DNA of 64,000 nt from NCBI GenBank assembly GCA_000686145.1, contig JMMB01000007.1, positions 434,001 to 498,000 on the forward strand, in the 5' to 3' direction. Under the pieces are notes generated by a model. That model made no database searches. It saw only the letters and a list, made by a program, of their open reading frames with translations, and had not been told where the DNA came from. Both the position numbers and the translations under genes were made by a program. This document shows, in pieces, positions 59,551 through 64,000 of the stretch; within the stretch, counting starts at the first letter, position 1, and each line of letters begins with the position of its first letter. This stretch comes from Peptostreptococcaceae bacterium VA2 (lineage in GTDB: Bacteria > Bacillota > Clostridia > Peptostreptococcales > Peptostreptococcaceae).

Positions 59551-61773
59551 ATGAATTTAGATACATTAAATCCGGCCCAGAGAGAAGCGGTAGAGAAAAC
59601 GGAAGGTCCGGTTCTTATATTAGCTGGAGCAGGATCGGGAAAGACTAGAGTTTTAACAACAAGAATTGCACATTTAATAGAAGATAAAGGAGTACAAGCC
59701 TCTAATATATTAGCAATAACATTTACTAATAAAGCAGCAAATGAAATGAGAGAAAGAGTAGAAGAGACCTTAGGTTCTGATACTAAGGATATGTGGATAA
59801 GTACTTTCCATTCTTGTTGTGTTCGTATACTTAGAAAAGATATAAACAGAATTGGATATAACAGAAGTTTTGTTATATATGATAGTTCAGACCAGGTTAC
59901 TTTAGTAAAGGACTGTTTAAAAGAACTAAACTTAAGCGATAAAGTATTTGAACCAAAGGTTGTTATAAGCGTAATATCAGGCGCTAAGGATAAGCTATAT
60001 AATCCTAAACAATTTAAGGCAATGAACTTATCAGACAATAGAATGAGTAAAATAGCTGACATATATGCACTGTATCAAGACCGTTTAAAAAGAAATAGTG
60101 CATTAGACTTTGATGATTTAATATATAAAACTGTAGAAGTTTTAAAAGAAGACAAGGAAGTACTAGACTTTTATAGAAGTAGATTTAAATATATAATGGT
60201 TGATGAGTATCAAGATACAAGTAAAGCTCAATATGAACTTATAAAGCTTTTAGCTAGAGAACATCAAAATATATGCGTTGTTGGAGATGATGACCAAAGT
60301 ATATACGGCTGGAGAGGTGCGGATATAAGAAATATACTTGAGTTTGAAAAAGATTATGATGATGTTCATGTAGTTAAATTAGAACAAAACTATAGATCGA
60401 CTCAAGTTATATTAGATGCTGCTAACACTGTAATATCTAATAATATAGAAAGAAAAAGAAAAAGTCTTTGGAGTGAGAAAAAAGAAGGAGATTTAATAAA
60501 AATACAGCTATGTGAAAATGAAATAGATGAATCTGATTTTGTTTCAGATATGATAGCAAAAATACGTAGAGAACAAAATAGAGCTTATAAGGATTTTGCA
60601 ATACTTTATAGAGCAAATGCACAAGCTCGTCCAGTTGAAGATGCTTTAAATAGAAGCCAGACTCCATATAATATATATGGTGGAACTAAGTTTTATGAAA
60701 GAAAAGAGATAAAAGATTTAGTAGCATATTTAAGAATAATTCAAAATCCTCAAGATGATATATCTTTAAAGAGGGTAATAAATGTTCCAAGAAGAGGTAT
60801 AGGTCTTAGAACTATAGAAAAAATAGAAGATAGAGCTAGTTTAAAGCAAGAAAGCATATATTCAGTACTTATAGATATAGAAACAAATTCAGATATATCA
60901 ACGAAAGCAAGAAATAGTATAAGTGGATTTGTTGATATAATAGGGACACTAAGAACAATAAAAGAAGTATATCCTGTTAGTAAGTTAATAGAAAAGGTAT
61001 TAGAGACTACTGGATATTTAGATGAATTATCTAAAGATAAAAACGAAGAAGCTCAAGATAGAATAGACAATTTAAAAGAATTTATATCTATAGCTTTAGA
61101 GTTTGAGCAAAATAGTGAAGAGCAAGATTTACAAAGCTTCTTAACTGGAGTTGCACTTACATCTGAGACTAGTAGTGATGAAGAAAATGACAAAGTATCT
61201 CTTATGACAATCCATACATCAAAAGGTCTAGAGTTCCCTGTTGTATTTTTAATAGGTATGGAAGAAGGTCTATTCCCTATATCTAGGGCAATAAGATCTA
61301 TGAAGGATTCTGACATAGAAGAAGAACGAAGACTTTGCTATGTTGGTATAACAAGAGCAAAAGATACATTATACATGAATTTAACTAAAAAAAGAACTTT
61401 ATATGGTAAAACTAATCCATCAATAGCATCTAGATTTATGGAAGAATTACCTAAAGAGTGTATAGAGAAGCTTAATAAAGCTGAAAAGGAGTTAACTTAT
61501 TCAAAGGCAAATTATAATGTATTAGATAAATATAAACAAAAATATATGAAAAATGTTAATAAGTCAACCGTAGCTCATAATGTAAATGCAACAATTAAAG
61601 ATTCTAAAAAGGAAACTAATATAGATGATATAAAACCAGGAACAAGAGTACATCATCCTAAATTTGGAGTAGGTACTGTTGTAGGTATGATGGGCACAGA
61701 GGTTACAATAGCATTTGTACAGCAAGGGATAAAAAAAATAAATAAAGAATATACAACATTAGATATATTATAA
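59551..61773 (+). CDS. pcrA: ATP-dependent DNA helicase PcrA/UvrD
   Basis: A superfamily 1A 3'-5' helicase for repair and for removing stalled complexes. The 740-residue protein starts LNPAQREAVEKTEGPVLILA, has Walker A GAGSGKT (26-32), the helicase DEYQD (218-222), VGDDDQSIYGWRGAD, LEQNYRST, VSLMTIHTSKGLEFPVVFLIG and RRLCYVGITRAKD, all of the UvrD/PcrA family. The C-terminal PGTRVHHPKFGVGTVVGM segment (from about residue 696) resembles the PcrA Tudor-like domain that contacts RNA polymerase. AGGAGG precedes the ATG. In several Firmicutes pcrA is near ligA, but ligA is not seen here. Confidence 0.95.
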   Translation: MNLDTLNPAQREAVEKTEGPVLILAGAGSGKTRVLTTRIAHLIEDKGVQASNILAITFTNKAANEMRERVEETLGSDTKDMWISTFHSCCVRILRKDINRIGYNRSFVIYDSSDQVTLVKDCLKELNLSDKVFEPKVVISVISGAKDKLYNPKQFKAMNLSDNRMSKIADIYALYQDRLKRNSALDFDDLIYKTVEVLKEDKEVLDFYRSRFKYIMVDEYQDTSKAQYELIKLLAREHQNICVVGDDDQSIYGWRGADIRNILEFEKDYDDVHVVKLEQNYRSTQVILDAANTVISNNIERKRKSLWSEKKEGDLIKIQLCENEIDESDFVSDMIAKIRREQNRAYKDFAILYRANAQARPVEDALNRSQTPYNIYGGTKFYERKEIKDLVAYLRIIQNPQDDISLKRVINVPRRGIGLRTIEKIEDRASLKQESIYSVLIDIETNSDISTKARNSISGFVDIIGTLRTIKEVYPVSKLIEKVLETTGYLDELSKDKNEEAQDRIDNLKEFISIALEFEQNSEEQDLQSFLTGVALTSETSSDEENDKVSLMTIHTSKGLEFPVVFLIGMEEGLFPISRAIRSMKDSDIEEERRLCYVGITRAKDTLYMNLTKKRTLYGKTNPSIASRFMEELPKECIEKLNKAEKELTYSKANYNVLDKYKQKYMKNVNKSTVAHNVNATIKDSKKETNIDDIKPGTRVHHPKFGVGTVVGMMGTEVTIAFVQQGIKKINKEYTTLDIL

Positions 61774-61876
61774 AATTAACTTTTGATATTAAATATTGTG
61801 GCTAGAAGTTATCAACAAAATATAGCTTTTAGTCACAGTTATAATAAATAAATTTAAAAATAGAGGGGGCTACACC

Positions 61877-63175
61877 ATGGAACAAAATAAATTTGCAGAA
61901 GATCTTATAGATTTTATTTATGAAAGTCCAACATCTTTTCAAGCTGTAGAAACATCACAAAATCTTTTGTTACAAAATGGATTTAAAGAACTTCAATTAA
62001 ATGAAAAGTGGAAGATAGATGTAAATGGGAAATACTATATAACTAAAAACTCATCAGCAATAGTTGCGTTTGAAGTTAACTCTAATAATATAGATAAAGA
62101 AGGATTTAGAATAATTGGATCTCATTCAGATTCACCTACATTTAGAATAAAGCCGAATGCAGAAATGTCTGTAGAAGATACATATTTAAAATTAAATACA
62201 GAATGTTACGGAGGTCCTATATTAAATACATGGTTGGATAGACCATTAGGAATAGCTGGAAGAGTAGTACTAAAAAGTGATAACATATTAAAGCCTATAG
62301 AGAAAACTATAAATATAAATAAACCGGTTTGCATAATACCAAATATAGCAATACATATGAATAGAACTGTGAATGAAGGATATGCACTAAATAAGCAAAA
62401 GGATATGTTACCTTTAGTTGGCCTTTTAAATGATAATTTAGAAAAAGATAATTTCTTATTAAATCAAATATCAGAAAAATTAAATGTAAAAGTAGAAGAC
62501 ATAATAGATTTTGATTTATTCTTATATGAATTTGAAAAAGGAAGTTTAATAGGTCCTAATGAAGAATTTATATCAACTGGTAGATTAGACAATTTATCTA
62601 TGGCTCATGCTAGTTTACACGCTCTTATAAATGCAAAAGGTAATAAAGGAGTAAATTTAGTAGCAGTATTTGATAATGAAGAAGTAGGAAGCTCAACTAA
62701 GCAAGGTGCAGATTCAAATATGCTATTAAATATATTAGAAAAAATATGTTTATCTTTAGGAAAATCAAGAGAAGAATTCTTTAATTCAATGTACTCTTCA
62801 TTTATAATATCAGCAGATTTAGCACATGCAGTTCATCCTAATATGGTTGATAAGCATGATCCAACAAGTAGACCAGTTATGGGAAAAGGTCCAGTTATAA
62901 AAATAAATGCAAACCAAGCTTATACAAGTGATGCTCATTCTATATCTATTTATAAATCTATTTGTAAAGAAGCTAATGTTAAATATCAAGAATTTGTAAA
63001 TAGATCAGACGAAAGAGGAGGAAGTACTATAGGACCAATATCTTCTACTCATATAGATATACCTTCTGTAGATGTAGGAAGCCCTATACTTGCAATGCAT
63101 TCTATAAGAGAATTAGGAAGTGTAGAGGATCATTATAGTATTTACCAAACATTTAATAAGTTTTATGAAATATAG
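61877..63175 (+). CDS. M18 family aminopeptidase
   Basis: A 432-residue cytoplasmic zinc aminopeptidase of peptidase family M18 (aspartyl aminopeptidase group). The metal-binding motif is IIGSHSDSPTFRIKPN with His83 and Asp85. A later TWLDRPLGIAGRV, DNEEVGSSTKQGADS and SADLAHAVHPN also match M18. Its role is likely peptide turnover. AGAGGGGG precedes the ATG. It is followed 15 bases later by the phospholipase gene, so the two are co-transcribed. Confidence 0.9.
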   Translation: MEQNKFAEDLIDFIYESPTSFQAVETSQNLLLQNGFKELQLNEKWKIDVNGKYYITKNSSAIVAFEVNSNNIDKEGFRIIGSHSDSPTFRIKPNAEMSVEDTYLKLNTECYGGPILNTWLDRPLGIAGRVVLKSDNILKPIEKTININKPVCIIPNIAIHMNRTVNEGYALNKQKDMLPLVGLLNDNLEKDNFLLNQISEKLNVKVEDIIDFDLFLYEFEKGSLIGPNEEFISTGRLDNLSMAHASLHALINAKGNKGVNLVAVFDNEEVGSSTKQGADSNMLLNILEKICLSLGKSREEFFNSMYSSFIISADLAHAVHPNMVDKHDPTSRPVMGKGPVIKINANQAYTSDAHSISIYKSICKEANVKYQEFVNRSDERGGSTIGPISSTHIDIPSVDVGSPILAMHSIRELGSVEDHYSIYQTFNKFYEI

Positions 63176-63190
63176 AGAGGAGATGAGACT

Positions 63191-63937
63191 GTGAGAATAG
63201 GACTATGTCTTTCTGGTGGAGGTGCTAAAGGTTCATACCAAGCCGGAGTTATAAAAGGTCTTTATGACAGAGGAATAAATAAATTTGAGGCTATAACAGG
63301 AACATCTATAGGTGCTATAAATGGATATTACATATTCACAGGAAATGTTGACAACCTAGAGAGAATGTGGACAAATATAGAAACAAGTTCTGAAAATAAT
63401 ATTGAAATAGTGGATAATACTGTGGATAATTCGCCTGTAATCGATGAACTAAAGCGACTTATTAATAAAAATACACAGGAAATTGATTTCCATGTGAACT
63501 ATATAGAGATAAAAGATAAAAATGTTAGTGAGAAAGTAGTTAATGTACTTAAAGTAGATAAAGAAGAAGGTTTAAATGCAGTTAAGTACAGTGCTTTGCT
63601 ACCATGTAATCCAAATGCAACTTTATCTTTTAAGAAGCAATTTGATAAAGACATAAGTGAAGGTTTATATGATGGATATAAGCTTGATGGTGGCTTGGTT
63701 AATAACACTTTAATAGAGCCATTGGTTGAAAAAGATGTGGATAAAATTATAATTATATCCACAGTTCATGATTATGTTTTACCGGAAGAAATAAAAAGTA
63801 AATATAACATAGATAATATAATAATTGCTAGACCTAAAACTATATTTGGTAAAAATGATACTTTAAGATTTGAGAAAGAATTTTGTAATGATATATTTAA
63901 AGAAGGATATGAAATAGGAAAATTTTTAAATATATAG
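63191..63937 (+). CDS. Patatin-like phospholipase family protein
   Basis: A 248-residue serine hydrolase of the patatin family. The oxyanion motif is SGGGAKGSYQAG (residues 8-19). The nucleophile is Ser39 in TGTSIGAI, and the dyad aspartate is Asp166 in KLDGGLVNN. Family members release fatty acids from lipids; the physiological substrate of this protein is not evident. It starts at GTG with AGAGGAG upstream. There is no obvious signal peptide, so it probably acts inside the cell. Confidence 0.88.
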   Translation: MRIGLCLSGGGAKGSYQAGVIKGLYDRGINKFEAITGTSIGAINGYYIFTGNVDNLERMWTNIETSSENNIEIVDNTVDNSPVIDELKRLINKNTQEIDFHVNYIEIKDKNVSEKVVNVLKVDKEEGLNAVKYSALLPCNPNATLSFKKQFDKDISEGLYDGYKLDGGLVNNTLIEPLVEKDVDKIIIISTVHDYVLPEEIKSKYNIDNIIIARPKTIFGKNDTLRFEKEFCNDIFKEGYEIGKFLNI

Positions 63938-64000
63938 TTTTAAATTATCTATATTTAATAAAAAAGCGAATATTTTGGTTTGAACAATTACAATTGTATC
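63938..64000. other. Window end, no feature seen
   Basis: AT-rich bases after the phospholipase gene. I see no start, terminator or repeat. Confidence 0.4.

Noticed and set aside
59469-60062. 197-residue minus-strand frame over the start of pcrA
   Set aside because: It is a shadow of a strongly conserved helicase gene and has no start signal.
61798-61836. Stem-loop GTGGCTAGAAG / CTTTTAGTCAC after pcrA
   Set aside because: It can pair with G-U pairs but has no T-run, so I do not call it a terminator.

Overview
The window is AT-rich, gene-dense DNA from a low-GC Gram-positive anaerobe. The 16S genes look like Peptostreptococcaceae (Clostridia, the family of Clostridioides, Paraclostridium, Terrisporobacter and Intestinibacter); I cannot settle the genus by eye. 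Almost every gene is on the + strand. The exceptions are an HAD phosphatase (8626-9354), a methionine-rich protein (10770-11282), a hemolysin-III-like membrane protein (14368-15015) and an aminotransferase (49621-50814).

Region 1 (1-6555) holds the end of a ferredoxin-domain protein, a small unknown gene and a biotin operon, bioB-bioD-bioA-(ECF S-like membrane protein)-bioW-bioF. A near-consensus promoter overlaps a BirA-type operator ahead of bioB. BioW means that pimeloyl-CoA is made from free pimelate, so the embedded membrane protein is a candidate pimelate importer. Region 2 (6556-15332) is mixed: a DUF5685-like gene with a cysteine-tailed TPR protein and a membrane protein, an HAD phosphatase, an unknown protein, a protein that is about 28% methionine, and a CadC/CadA-type metal efflux operon whose promoter is overlaid by a perfect 18-2-18 palindrome.

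Region 3 (15333-57320) is dominated by three almost identical 16S-23S-5S operons in the same orientation, without tRNA genes. Between the first two lies a nearly complete anaerobic tetrapyrrole and cobalamin pathway: hemA-hemL-cobT-cobU-cobS-cobC, then a cobalamin riboswitch with a terminator, then cbiP-cbiA-cbiB-cobD-pduX-cbiC-D-E-T-F-G-H-J-K-L-hemC-cobA/hemD-hemB, with sirC as a separate unit. Together these lead from glutamyl-tRNA to uroporphyrinogen III, then through sirohydrochlorin and early cobalt insertion (CbiK) to cobyrinate, cobinamide and cobalamin. CobD and PduX supply the aminopropanol linker. A corrinoid adenosyltransferase and dimethylbenzimidazole synthesis genes are not in the window. 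Between the second and third rRNA operons are an aminotransferase and a two-domain rhodanese.

Region 4 (57321-64000) has a second cobalamin riboswitch with terminator controlling cbiQ and cbiO (cobalt ECF transporter T and A parts, without cbiM/cbiN), followed by a PcrA/UvrD helicase, an M18 aminopeptidase and a patatin-like phospholipase. I saw no insertion sequence, prophage, CRISPR array or tRNA gene. The most notable points are the embedded S-component in the BioW operon, a biotin synthase with a changed auxiliary-cluster ligand, the mid-cluster riboswitch, the cbiQO pair lacking its substrate subunits, the long metal-responsive palindrome, and the 29-kb B12 segment flanked by direct rRNA repeats.
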